Assembly (NCBI GenBank): GCA_032622095.1
Contig: CP136069.1
Span: 109,644,278-109,708,277, forward strand
From: Siphonodentalium dalli
Taxonomy: Eukaryota > Mollusca > Scaphopoda > Gadilida > Siphonodentaliidae
Direction of reading: 5' to 3'
DNA length: 64,000 nucleotides
The notes under the pieces: generated by a model
What the model saw: only the letters and a program-made list of their open reading frames with translations
Database searches by the model: none
Told to the model about the DNA's origin: nothing
In this document: piece by piece, positions 30,442 through 40,779 of the stretch
Numbering within the stretch: position 1 is the stretch's first letter
How the letters are laid out: each line of letters opens with the position of its first letter
Position numbers and translations under genes: made by a program

Positions 30442-32044
30442 GGGACACACTATAAAGTGTATGCCGAGGCCGAGGCCGTCTCCAAATAAAAGGTGTAAAC
30501 GGGGTGTTATGTGGCGTTTGGTCAGTTGTTTCTCAATGGATATTAATGAAATTTGGTGTATATGTCCGGACTGGGACATGGAATACAATAACGTTTGAAT
30601 TGTTTTTAAATTCACAAATTTGTTGATTTTATTCAACTTTTTCGTTCTGAAACACACTATAAAGTGTAAACGACCGGCTCCAATTAAAAGGTGTAAGCGG
30701 ACTTGATGTCGCATTATCTTCTTTGTTTATAAATGGATATGACTGAAATTTAGTACACATGTCCGGGTTATGGCATGGAATACATTGACGTTTGAATCGT
30801 TTTTAAAATCACAAATTTGTTGATTTTATTAAATTTTTCGTTCTGTAAAGTGTAAGCGACCGGCTCCAATTAAAAGGTGTAAGCGGCTTATGTGCGTAGC
30901 GTTATAGGTAATCGGATTAACTAATTGGCGACTCTATACTATTGTGTTTTGGGGAATTTGAGGTTTTGGCGAAATAATAATTTAATTACATTTATTTTAA
31001 ATGATAACTTTATTTAATCATAATGCATATATAATAAACACATAAAATATAATAACAAACATGAGACATACATGAATATGTTAACAAAAGATATCAAACT
31101 TAATGAAGTTTATGAAGTGGGCCCATGTATCACATCTCTCATTGAGACGCCACGGAGTGGAGCTCCATAAAAACACAACAACAGAAACACAACATCGAAG
31201 AAAAAAAATAATAATAATATGCCTAGATAATTTTTTCACGATTCACTGATATTTCATCATCATAACATCACTTCCAACTGGGTTGTAGGGGAGGGGTTCC
31301 GCCCCTTCCAAATCGTCCCTGGGCCCAGTCCCAAACTCCCAATATATCAATATATCAATGGGTGACTCCGAAGAGCAGAGAAAGATTAACAAACGAATCC
31401 AGAAAAAAACTGAAGAAAAAATTCGTCCGCTTTCCCGACATCCGGTATCCTACTGACTTCGACACCTCCGACCTAATACATCTCTACCAGCCTGAGAACA
31501 AAGATCATAATATCGGAATCGTCGGATATAAGAGGAGAATTGAACGTATTCTGAGAGGTGCCATCCAGCACCGAACACGAAACTGTATGCCGTATGTTTG
31601 TTTTATTCTGTGAATTTAATGTCTTTATATTATTTTATGCGTTGTGATTAAATTTATTTTATCATGTATTTCACTTTCTAAATTATTATTTCCCCAAAAA
31701 CCTCAAATGATACAAAACACCAAAGACTAATAGTCTAGAGTCGTCAGTTAGTTAATCCGATTACCTATACCGCTAAGCACATAAGCCGCTTACACCTTTT
31801 AATTGGAGCCGGCCGTTTACACTGTATAGTGTGTTTCAGAACGAAAAAGTTGAATAAAATCAACAAATTTGTGAATTTAAAAACAATTCAAACGTTATTG
31901 TATTCCATGTCCCAGTCCGGACATATACACCAAATTTCATTAATATCCATTGAGAAACAACGGACCAAACGCCACATAACACCCCGTTTACACCTTTTCT
32001 TTGGAGCCGGCCTCGGCCTCGGCATACACTTTATAGTGTGTCCC
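30442..32044. mobile_element. TIR element, 1.6 kb, 8-bp target duplication
   Basis: CGGAGAAA is duplicated (30434-30441, 32045-32052). Both ends start GGGACACACTATAAAGTG and continue TATGCCGAGGCCGAGGCC as perfect inverted repeats, part of long inverted arms (about 340-550 bp) that contain internal copies of ACACTATAAAGTGTAAACG and AATTAAAAGGTGTAAGCGG. The centre (31010-31650) has an 83-codon ORF at 31362 with no known motif. Related ends occur at 14963-16558 and 52631. The superfamily is undetermined; 8-bp duplication suits hAT-like movement. Confidence 0.85.
31362..31613 (+). CDS. Hypothetical 83-codon ORF inside TIR element
   Basis: Starts at ATG 31362 (Met-Thr-Pro-Lys-Ser). Basic, with K-K-L-K-K-K-F and an R-R-I-E-R-I-L-R-G segment. 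No family recognised. It is the only ORF in the non-repetitive centre of the element and may be captured sequence. Coding status uncertain. Confidence 0.25.
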   Translation: MTPKSRERLTNESRKKLKKKFVRFPDIRYPTDFDTSDLIHLYQPENKDHNIGIVGYKRRIERILRGAIQHRTRNCMPYVCFIL

Positions 32045-32299
32045 CGGAGAAAAGTCCTCCAAAAGTCTGTTTTGCGACGACGCCAGTGAAGTAAACTTAC
32101 ACCCTATAAGGTGTAGACGTCCCCGCAAGTCGTCGTCGAGAGTGTCCGTCGATTGGTATCACTGGCCGGCTGATGCTGATGGATTTATATCGAGCAAGCT
32201 GGTCGTTGTGATCGGTGGTCGGCGTGGTAATTATCTCTCCGTCTTTTCCCGCGCATGCGCGCTATGTCAGGAATTCCCCAAAATCTACTACAGGGCAAT

Positions 32300-32640
32300 T
32301 CCACGTGACTGACATTACATTCAAAGAACTTTTTCCAGATTCATTGTGGTGATACCAGCAACATGTATAAATATATAATATTATTTCTATATGTGATGTT
32401 GGCTTGTGCCAGGGTGCACCCAAAAATGTGCATTATTCTGAATTTGGTCAAGCGATGATAAAATGGCATCGTTCAATGTTAGCGTGACTGACATTACATG
32501 AAAATATCAAAGCACATTGCCAACTTGTTTTCAAATTAAATTTGTCTTAAATATACAGAAACTCATACGTTTTTCTTTGTTAAGTTTCGTGGTAGATATT
32601 TCAAGATAATGTAAAAGCAAAATTTAAGCTTAGAACTATA
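32300..32640. repeat. Satellite-like units with CGTGACTGACATTAC core (left of LINE)
   Basis: Core copies at 32304 and 32483. The sequence after 32483 (TTTTCAAATTAAATTTGTCTTAAAT) matches, with divergence, the sequence after the copy at 48961, beyond the LINE's other end. The LINE thus lies within, or next to, an array of these ~150-180-bp units. 32045-32300 and 32640-32948 hold no recognised gene. Confidence 0.6.
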
Positions 32641-32948
32641 ATAAAATATTTTTTGTTGTCTAGGAAATGACCGGAAGTTCTATCGGACGTGTCTTTTCAA
32701 GCCGCAAGATTTTTTCATAAAATCCTTCAAAATAACCTATTTTGATCATCCATCAAATTCAAAAAAGGGAAGTATGATACAAATTATATAATTTAAAACA
32801 TCTTCCTAATAAATTTAAAGAATTTGTGATGTTTTTTTATGACAATTTTTGTGTTTGAAAAATGAAACCGAAAATAACACATTTTGTTTTCAACTTCTTG
32901 GAAACGAAGAACGACTTTTTGTGAAAACATTCAACCAAGTATGAAGTA

Positions 32949-33642
32949 ATGAGCATCAGTAAATTGCAAAGATACATTGAGACAACAGAAGAAACCAGAG
33001 TGGACAATGATGCAATAAAAGTGCTAGTTTCGGACAGCAAGGGAAAATATATAAAAGCTGCCGCGGACGCAGGTTCAAATCTCAACTGGTGGTGTACAAG
33101 TGGGACAACGACAAGAGAGCAACTCGGGAGAATACATGACTATGTATTAGACAAATACCGAAACAGTCATGAAGAAATAGAACTATTCATCTGGTTGGGG
33201 ACCTGTGACATCACAATCAAGAAAGGAGCATATATATTTTTGAGACATAGTACCACAGAGAAAGCAGTTGATAACATTCTAACAACATTTAAAGAATATT
33301 CAGAGAAATTCAGAAGAATAAAGAACATTAGAGTCTACTTCCTGGAAATTCCACCAATTTCAATAAGAAACGTACTGGAACAAAGAAAGAGGACATCCAA
33401 ATTGGAAAGAATTCATTCCAGATGACCAAGAAGCAGATCGAAGAATCCACAGTATAAATGTCTGGATAAAATCTTTCAACCACGGAACAGACAAACCCAG
33501 CCCAATCTTCAACTACGACATACTCCGGAACCGAGACAAGAAATATAGTTACAATTTCAACTTATACTTGGACGGATTACATCCAGACGACCTACTTGCG
33601 AAAGTATGGTTCAAACGAATACTCAAAACTGCTAATTATTAA
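32949..33642 (+). pseudogene. LINE SGNH hydrolase (esterase) ORF, one frameshift
   Basis: ATG 32949. Block I-like V-L-V-S-D-S-K-G (catalytic Ser), then I-E-L-F-I-W-L-G-T-C-D-I-T in the position of the G-x-N-D block, and, after a single-base frame change near 33370-33385, block V D-G-L-H-P-D (catalytic Asp and His), ending at 33640-33642. The catalytic residues are thus all present across two frames. Esterases of this type occur in CR1-like LINEs and may act on lipids or particles; the role is unproved. It lies before the PHD ORF1 on the same strand, separated by the three-copy repeat at 33648-33790. Confidence 0.65.
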
Positions 33643-33647
33643 GGGAA

Positions 33648-33790
33648 GTGTGAGTACGGTCTCACTGCCCTCGCTAAAAAAAAACAGAAACGAGGAAGTA
33701 AACTGAAGAGCGTGTGAGTACGGTCTCACTGCCCTCATATAATTAACAGAACGAGAAAGACAAAATAAAGAGTGTGTGAGTACGGTCTCC
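33648..33790 (+). repeat. Three-copy ~63-bp repeat between LINE ORFs
   Basis: GTGTGAGTACGGTCTC(A)CTGCCCTC occurs at 33648, 33712 and 33774, spaced 64 and 62 bp, with A-rich, AGA-rich filler. The last copy ends about 12 bases before the ORF1 ATG (33804). The position suggests a role in translation or transcription of ORF1, but this is inference. Confidence 0.7.
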
Positions 33791-33803
33791 CTACTCAAAA
33801 AGG

Positions 33804-34652
33804 ATGCCGCCAAAAGAAAAACCCGATGACAAAAAAGGGAAGGGAAGAGGAAAAGGTCTCAATAAAAGTACTGAAAAACAGAAAATGGATGGAGAATGTC
33901 CTTACTGCAGGAAATCATTTCCAGAAGATGCTGATGGACTGATATGCGACACATATGAAAATTGGGTATGCCTAAGCTGTGCAAATGTTCCAAAAGATCT
34001 ATACGACATGATAGTGAAATACAGCAATCTTGGAGCAGCAGCCCCAACCAATTTCAAGTGGGTGTGCCGGGTGGATGAAAGTTCATTACCAACATTAAAA
34101 GAAATGAACACCACTTTGACCAGCATCAAAACAGACAATGAAAACAGATTTGAACGGATAGAAAAACAGGTCAAAGATATAGAAGAAAACATTGGCAACA
34201 AGGTCAGTGAGAAGGTGGACACCCTCAGAGAAAAAATTGTTGAAGACATTTCACAGGAAATAGAAAAATCCTTCCAAGCGAAATTTGATGAGAGATTTAA
34301 AGAAATGGAGGAACGAAGAGCTAGGGCGAACAACATATGCATATTCAATGCACCTCTGTCCACAGATAAAGACCCAAGTATAAGAAAGAAAGCAGACATG
34401 GAATTGGTATCTAAGATCTTCCAGACAGCAACATCGAAAACCCAACCAGCTATCAAAAACTTGTATAGACTGGGACGTGCTAGTGAAGCAAATAAAATGC
34501 CACCATTAAAATGCATCTTTGAAGAGAGATAGATCACAGGTGAAGAAGCTACTACAAGGAGCCCATAAATTGAAGGATGCAAAAGACCCAACAATGAATA
34601 ACATAATTATTCAGCGAGACCAGACTGAAGAGCAGAGAACAACAAATGAAAG
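33804..34652 (+). pseudogene. LINE ORF1, PHD finger + coiled coil (split and frameshifted)
   Basis: From ATG 33804: Lys-rich N-terminus, a PHD-like finger at residues about 31-90 (C-P-Y-C, C-D-T, W-V-C-L-S-C, W-V-C-R), a long coiled coil (about 105-185), then an R-A-N-N-I-C-I-F-N-A RRM-like segment characteristic of LINE ORF1 proteins. The frame breaks at about 34525 (GAAGAGAGATAG), with coherent sequence in the next frame to about 34650. There it is cut by the tandem-array insertion; its last 37 codons are found at 43102-43212. ORF1 proteins bind LINE RNA as a chaperone. Confidence 0.7.
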
Positions 34653-35223
34653 TGTCAATGACACTGTAGCTCAACTTGGAAAGGGAATAATTTAATATAT
34701 TACAGTCAATGGAGCGATTAGGAATGTGGAAAGTTGAATGTCTAATACTAGTTTATAGACATGAAGAGAAAAGTAAAATCCAAGATGGCTGCTGGCGGCC
34801 ATGTTTTCAGCCGAATGACCCCAAAATGAGTCGTTCCCATCTACATGTCATCGTTAACATCAATGACAAATTTTATGACGATCAGACTAAAGGTACGACC
34901 TGTGGCCCGTGCTTATGGATTAAATTTTGAAATCCAAGATGGCCACTGGCGGCCATGTTTTTTGTCCGAATGACCCCGAAATCAGACTAAAGGTACGACC
35001 TGTAGCCCGTGGTAAAGGATTTAGTCATACAAAGATTAAAATCCAAGTTGGCTGCTGGCGGCCATGTTTTTTGGCCAAATGACACCAAAATGACTCGTTC
35101 CCATCTACATGTCATTATTAACATTCATGACAAATTTTATGATGATCAGACTAAAGGTACAACCTGTAGCCCGTGCTAAAGGATTTAGTCATACAAAGAG
35201 TAAAATCCAAGATGGCTGCTGGC

Positions 35224-38200
35224 TAGTGATGTACCGATTATCGGTATCGGCTATCGGATCGGGCCGATATATGTGGTATCGGCAAAATTTAGTCTTAAGA
35301 CCGATATCGTCAACCGATACATGTCGCGTCCTTTGTGAACGTTCTGACACCAATTCCTACTTTAATATTAAATAAATGCCGGGAATTTCCAGAAACAAAT
35401 AGCGACTATTTTACGCACGGGTCAGCCCTACATCAAATACGGTGATATGCCATGACAACATCGACATGAGACAGGCCTTTCCATTAGTCTAATTTGGGGA
35501 CACCGAACAAACCTGCCGGACCATGGTTCCGGCAGGTTTGCGAAAATTTGAGATTTCAAGACCACGAAACGCCATTTCCTGGCTTCTCAGACTATAATAA
35601 GTATCTATTTCAACCTAATTGTATTGAAGATTTTATACTGTAATCTTTCATTTCTAGTCCATTTCACATTTTCAGAGCAATATACAAGGTCACATCCAGA
35701 AAATTGTTTCATACAGTACCATTTACAGAATTGGATATCAAACTCATCATCCCAAAACACTTTTTGACTTTATTCTTGTGCATAATTCTAATATATTATT
35801 AAGTCAATTATTTAATAAATATAATTTTAGTATCTAATTCTTGTTGCTGAATGTGTTCAAAATTATGTGAACTTAAGTGCTAACTTATGTATATTGTGAC
35901 AAAGTCACAAACTGATGAAAATATAAATAAATGAATTGATTAAAAATTAAATCTAATCAACTTATCAAGATTGAAGAATGAAGTTGATGATGAAATCATG
36001 TATTTAATAATATATATGGATTTTGGGATGATGGTTATTAACCAAACACTAATTTGCTAAATAACCCCTTATTGAACAGAGTGAACAAAATTGATGTTGA
36101 TTGAAAACAATTTTAATGGAACAAAATAATCTGACTAGTGCACATTTTAAAAGTAAAAATTTGAAAATAAAACAATTTTAGAAATAAAATTTTAAAATAC
36201 AACAGTCTCAGGCTTGTCTACCACACATTTTAGAAATAATTTTTTGAAAATATAACAGTTATATATTATAAACAGTGATTTAGTTAGGTTAATCTTGTAA
36301 GTTAACATATGTCATGTAATGATGTTTGAATCTTTGATAAACAAAATATAAGAGCAAGATAATGATTTATATTTATGTTGTTGATTGGTTAGATCAGCCT
36401 CAGGATACAATTTTAATGGAAACATGATCTAATGCAGTTTCAGAAATAGGACTCAGTGAGTGACCGAGTCAATGAATGATTCAATCTCAGACTCACTCAG
36501 ATGCAACTATTGTTAGGCAAAGTCAAAGACCTTAGACCAAGATGTCCAATCCATATTATTATTATGATGATGATCATTAATGATTAAATATTATCTGTTC
36601 ATTGTTCAATGTATAAAGACTGTATGCTATTATATTATAACACTATTATTATTAAACTATTCAATATTCTAATTCTTGTAATGTTATGAGCTCAGGCATA
36701 AGATTAATTCCAAACTTTCCGCTAGAACTGAACGACAATGCATTGCTATCCAAGAAATCATTGACACTCCAACTCAGTGCAGTTTGATATATCTATTCTT
36801 GTTATGCTCTCTGTCAAAAATGTCAATGATCTCTTGGATAGAGTTGTCATTGAGTTCCAGCGGAAACAATCTTATTCTTAACAATTGGTCAAGGGTCTCG
36901 TCCTTTGTTGAGCCTTGATGTTTCCCTAACAACAATTGCATTTGACTGAACCCCCTTTCAGAAACCGCATTAGATATCGGCATAATGCAACACAAATCTA
37001 GAAAAAACAACATGTTTCGATATGCTGCAAGATCAGAAAGTTTCTCATACACATCGGCAGGTGTCGCACGCTTTTTCTCGAGGACATCAATTTTCTCTTC
37101 CAGTTGTTTTAGAACATATTTGGGCACATATTTTTTCCCGGCTTCCGCTGTCTTGACGGCCAATTTCTTCTTCAGATATTGGATTTGTTCTTTGTTTTCA
37201 GATTCCCATGTTTGCTTGAGTATTTTGACATGAGTTAGAAAGTCTTTATATTCGTTCGCCAACTTGCTGACGAATTTGTCCTGATCAGCTTCAAGGTTAC
37301 AGTCGCCACGGTCACGTTCATTTGATGTTTCGGCCTCGGCCTTTGGTCCCATTTGATAGAATGTCGCAAGTTTGTCCATGCGTTGCTCGATCCATGTGTT
37401 GTCGTCTAGTTGACTGTTTGCCTGGGTTTGACTTATAGGCATGTGAAACAACTCCAACAGGTTTGCCACTACCGGGTGTTGGTCATCATAGAACGCGGTC
37501 TTGATCTCTTCTGATAGTGATGTAGCGAATGGTTTGATAAAGTTGATCTCAAAGTCCTCATTATCAAATGACGCAATAACACTTGTTGCTTGTCTTGTTA
37601 CACGGACATAGCCGACACTTTCGTTTTGATAGGTCTTTGCTTTCTCGAGGAACTCTTCAGCACGTCCATAGTAACCTTGTTTGCTTGGCAATGCCTTGAG
37701 GTAAGTATCGACAACATTTACGTACTCGATGATCTGGGGAATATTTGCTGTGGTGGCCTGTAGCATGGTCGAGAGCGTGTTGGTCCGTTCCAGAATATCG
37801 ACCATTAGCAGCATTGTGCACACATTTTCTGGCATTGTCAGGCGCTTATTAATGTTCAGATACTTTGTGTCGCCATTTTTTTTTAACAAGTTACTGAATG
37901 TTTCCAGTAAATCTGAGTATCTATCGCAAACACGTTTTGCTGCCTTGAAATGGGAGAGCCATCGTGTCAGACATGCACCCACCATTTGAAGAGGATTTTC
38001 GCCACGGATTGATTGTATGTTGTGGAAAACGTTTTTTGCCACCTTGCTGGCGTCTATTGCTTGGTATACGTCGAATAACAGTTCGTCGAATTCACTCATC
38101 TGTGGGAACCGCTTTTTTAAATGGACAAAGACCAGTGCCAATCGGTGATTCCGACAGTTTATGTAGATAGTTTGCGGGTGGTCGTTCCTCCAAAGTTTCT

Positions 38201-40779
38201 GTACACCGCCTTTATTGCCTGACATCGTGTTTGTCCCATCAAAACAGACAAATTTTATATTCTTCATTTTCATATCTGGACTGGAATCAGAAACAACATT
38301 TTTCATTGTGTTGTACAATGTAGGTGCATCAAACATGGATTTCGCATTTGGAATCGCTTCTAATTCTCGATGGTCGGCGGTGACTGCTCGTATGTTGAGA
38401 AAAACATGCGGTACAAGCGTGCCTAGGGTTTTATTGTGATCGACCCATGACATGAAATTGATCATTTCGTCGTGGTCATTGTAGGCTTCGCTGTCGTCAC
38501 TATAGAACGTGAAATTGGTTCCAAATGTCATCGATTCTGTGATTTTCCTGACGCAGAATATGTTGTACGTTGACAGGAGCTCTTTGATGGATCGCCCGGA
38601 TATGTATTGCCCGTATCCACTGTTTCTGGCCATGAATTCCGAGGTAACAGGCTCCTTCAAGCTCTCCGAAAGGAATGTCACAAAATCTGACAATTGTGAC
38701 TTGGCAATGTAATGTTTTACATGATAGTCCAATGACCGCAATAGATGTCCAATGTATTGACGGTTTTTTGATACCGTGTCAACATGACTGGTGTCGAACA
38801 TTCCAACCAGACCACCTTTATGCAGGAGACGGTTCGCGGTTTTTTCGTTCTCCACACACCGAGCATGAATTGCAGATTTCAGGTGTTCCTTTAAACGACG
38901 CGTAGGATGATCTCCCAGGTCTGTTCCTACAGTTGTAAATGCCGTGTTCTGCAAATGTTTTTTGTCGTATTGTGGGCTATACATTGAGCACATTTTGCAC
39001 AAAAAGCCATCTTTTGTGAACATGAATGATGGGAACTGTTCGAGAACCGATCTTACATCACGCTGTCTGAAGCCGAAGTCACTGGTACTTGTAGGCCTAG
39101 TAGTAGTACTAGACGTTGAGGCCCCACTGCCCCCAGGTTGAGAGGTTGTTGAACTTGATATCTCACTTTCGGTTTCAGTTTCCTTCGTTTTGTCACTGTC
39201 AGTTTCGCTAGCGGTAAATTGGCCAATTTGGGTAATGTTTGTACAGAATGATGTTATGGTTTGACTGTCTAACTCTTCCTCTTTTCGTTTCTGTTTCCGT
39301 TTAGAACAGTACGTAACACTCATTTTGTTGTGGGATTTCCCACTGGTTCGAGGTCTCCCTCGCGAACTCATTATTATTATTTTCAAAATTGTATTCAAAA
39401 TCGGGAAATCGTCGCTAACCAAGCATTAGCTGAAACATTCGTATCTTTCCCAGACAGAAGAGTGTGGTAATTTCAAAGGGGGGTAATTCACTATTAAATT
39501 AAAACTCGCATTCCGCGTTTTACAATGTTCCGATTTTGATTTCCGTTTCCGTTTCCGATCGAAAAAAAAAAATGTGTTTAGTCTGTCAAAAACATCGATA
39601 CAACAATAAAACAAACTCTTATTTTGGGGACTTTGTCGTAATTTGGGGACACCGGTAGTCGGCTTGATTTGGGGGGAATGATAAGGCCTGCATGAGACTG
39701 CTGGTACACTCATGACCCAAATAAACATTTCAAAAGGTACCGTAGTTCCCTGCGCTTAATTATTAAAAGTTGAAACATAAACTGTATACAATTAAATTAC
39801 TTGCGAGTGCTGAGTAGCACATGTTTAAAGCGAATAACTGACACCCCTGACATTAGCGTGAGAATGGAATCTTCCTATGACCGAATCAGACTGATGTACC
39901 ATTTAGTGATTTATTCATGGGGGTGTGAAATTAATTTCACGCCACCGTGCGACAGTAAGTTGTCACGTTGTTATTATCTTCCCAAGGCGGGCGGCAAGAT
40001 CAAACGATTCTTTGCATGCATTTGATGTCATCGAGTTGGAATCACTAATAGGCCACGTATTGACAGATGACACAGTAAACTAAAAATAAGTGTTTATAAA
40101 TAGACGAGTCACACTTGACCAGTTTGCATTAAAGTCGCCGCAGTCGTGACCCACTATTCCTCAATATATAGAAACACGTCTTAACAACATTTAAGTGCGT
40201 GTGTTTAAAGATCTTTTGATTCAAATTGATTGACGTTCTGGTATACAATGACTGGAGATGGAGGAGGTGACTAACTTGTTTGATGGAACCATCCCAACCA
40301 ATCAGAGTGCTCTGTGGGCGGGATTTGTATCTGCTGTCTTGGGCAAAGAAAATGTCAACAATTTATGCGGTACATTGCAGGTGTTATTAAATGCAAGTTC
40401 AACTTCTGAAAAAGATTGAGTTTGGCAAATTGAAATTGAGTCATTGACTCAAATGGATTATATATGGTCCGATTCCGTAAGGCACAGTAACAGAATCAAA
40501 CAAATATTGAGGAAATCTTTTGAATGCAACGAAATATTAAATCGTTTTGCCAGGGTTTTTGTGGAACGTAAACTAAACTGTTTTGCGACCAAGTTATCAG
40601 TTCTTTGCCGATAATACTTTGCAATTGAAAAGACAAATTGATATGGAAATTTGTTCTGTTTCTTCCAAACTTTGTTCATATACAAGTCTTATCGGTACCT
40701 GTATCGGATCGGCCGATAATTCTACTGAAAATATCGGCTATCGGCTTTTACCGATAACCCCCGTATCGTTACATCACTA
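35224..40779. mobile_element. Full-length hAT transposon
   Basis: CTGCTGGC is duplicated on both sides (35216-35223, 40780-40787), the 8-bp signature of hAT elements. Ends read TAGTGATGTACCGAT and ATCGTTACATCACTA, with further ATCGGTATCGGC subterminal motifs in inverted arrangement (35235-35330 and 40690-40765). It inserted within one unit of the tandem-array element: unit sequence resumes exactly after the duplication. It carries one long ORF on the minus strand. The flanking non-coding parts (35340-36770 and 39430-40680) are AT-rich; GGGGACACCG strings at 35500 and 39645 are possible subterminal sites. Possibly still recent. Confidence 0.9.
36774..39371 (-). CDS. hAT transposase (ZNF862/KIAA1586-like), open
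   Basis: 865 codons from ATG 39371 (the reading further upstream starts on TTG). Numbering from that TTG: Ser/Thr-rich N-terminus; zinc finger at about 141-190 (C-K-M-C..H-L-K-S-A-I-H); first acidic motif near 307-320 (F-Y-S-D-D); second at 392-405 (F-V-C-F-D-G-T-N-T-M-S-G), followed by the C-R-N-H-R-L-A-L signature; C-terminal dimerisation region about 790-850 with the catalytic-Glu motif N-A-V-S-E-R-G-F-S. No stop or frameshift. The protein cuts the element at its ends and reinserts it, giving 8-bp duplications. The architecture resembles hAT-derived vertebrate proteins such as ZNF862, but here it is still inside its transposon. Confidence 0.88.
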   Translation of the reverse strand: MSSRGRPRTSGKSHNKMSVTYCSKRKQKRKEEELDSQTITSFCTNITQIGQFTASETDSDKTKETETESEISSSTTSQPGGSGASTSSTTTRPTSTSDFGFRQRDVRSVLEQFPSFMFTKDGFLCKMCSMYSPQYDKKHLQNTAFTTVGTDLGDHPTRRLKEHLKSAIHARCVENEKTANRLLHKGGLVGMFDTSHVDTVSKNRQYIGHLLRSLDYHVKHYIAKSQLSDFVTFLSESLKEPVTSEFMARNSGYGQYISGRSIKELLSTYNIFCVRKITESMTFGTNFTFYSDDSEAYNDHDEMINFMSWVDHNKTLGTLVPHVFLNIRAVTADHRELEAIPNAKSMFDAPTLYNTMKNVVSDSSPDMKMKNIKFVCFDGTNTMSGNKGGVQKLWRNDHPQTIYINCRNHRLALVFVHLKKRFPQMSEFDELLFDVYQAIDASKVAKNVFHNIQSIRGENPLQMVGACLTRWLSHFKAAKRVCDRYSDLLETFSNLLKKNGDTKYLNINKRLTMPENVCTMLLMVDILERTNTLSTMLQATTANIPQIIEYVNVVDTYLKALPSKQGYYGRAEEFLEKAKTYQNESVGYVRVTRQATSVIASFDNEDFEINFIKPFATSLSEEIKTAFYDDQHPVVANLLELFHMPISQTQANSQLDDNTWIEQRMDKLATFYQMGPKAEAETSNERDRGDCNLEADQDKFVSKLANEYKDFLTHVKILKQTWESENKEQIQYLKKKLAVKTAEAGKKYVPKYVLKQLEEKIDVLEKKRATPADVYEKLSDLAAYRNMLFFLDLCCIMPISNAVSERGFSQMQLLLGKHQGSTKDETLDQLLRIRLFPLELNDNSIQEIIDIFDREHNKNRYIKLH

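Noticed and set aside
30194-30598. 134-codon ORF with four Cys
   Set aside because: It crosses the target duplication and end of the 30442-32044 element, so it is not a single gene.
32949-33642. Host lipase/esterase gene
   Set aside because: It is followed on the same strand by LINE ORF1 and ORF2, and esterase ORFs are known in CR1-like LINEs.
34251-34594. Minus-strand ORFs over LINE ORF1
   Set aside because: Antisense shadows of the coiled-coil coding sequence.
36985-39141. Plus-strand ORFs opposite the hAT transposase
   Set aside because: Antisense shadows of a much longer ORF with recognised motifs.
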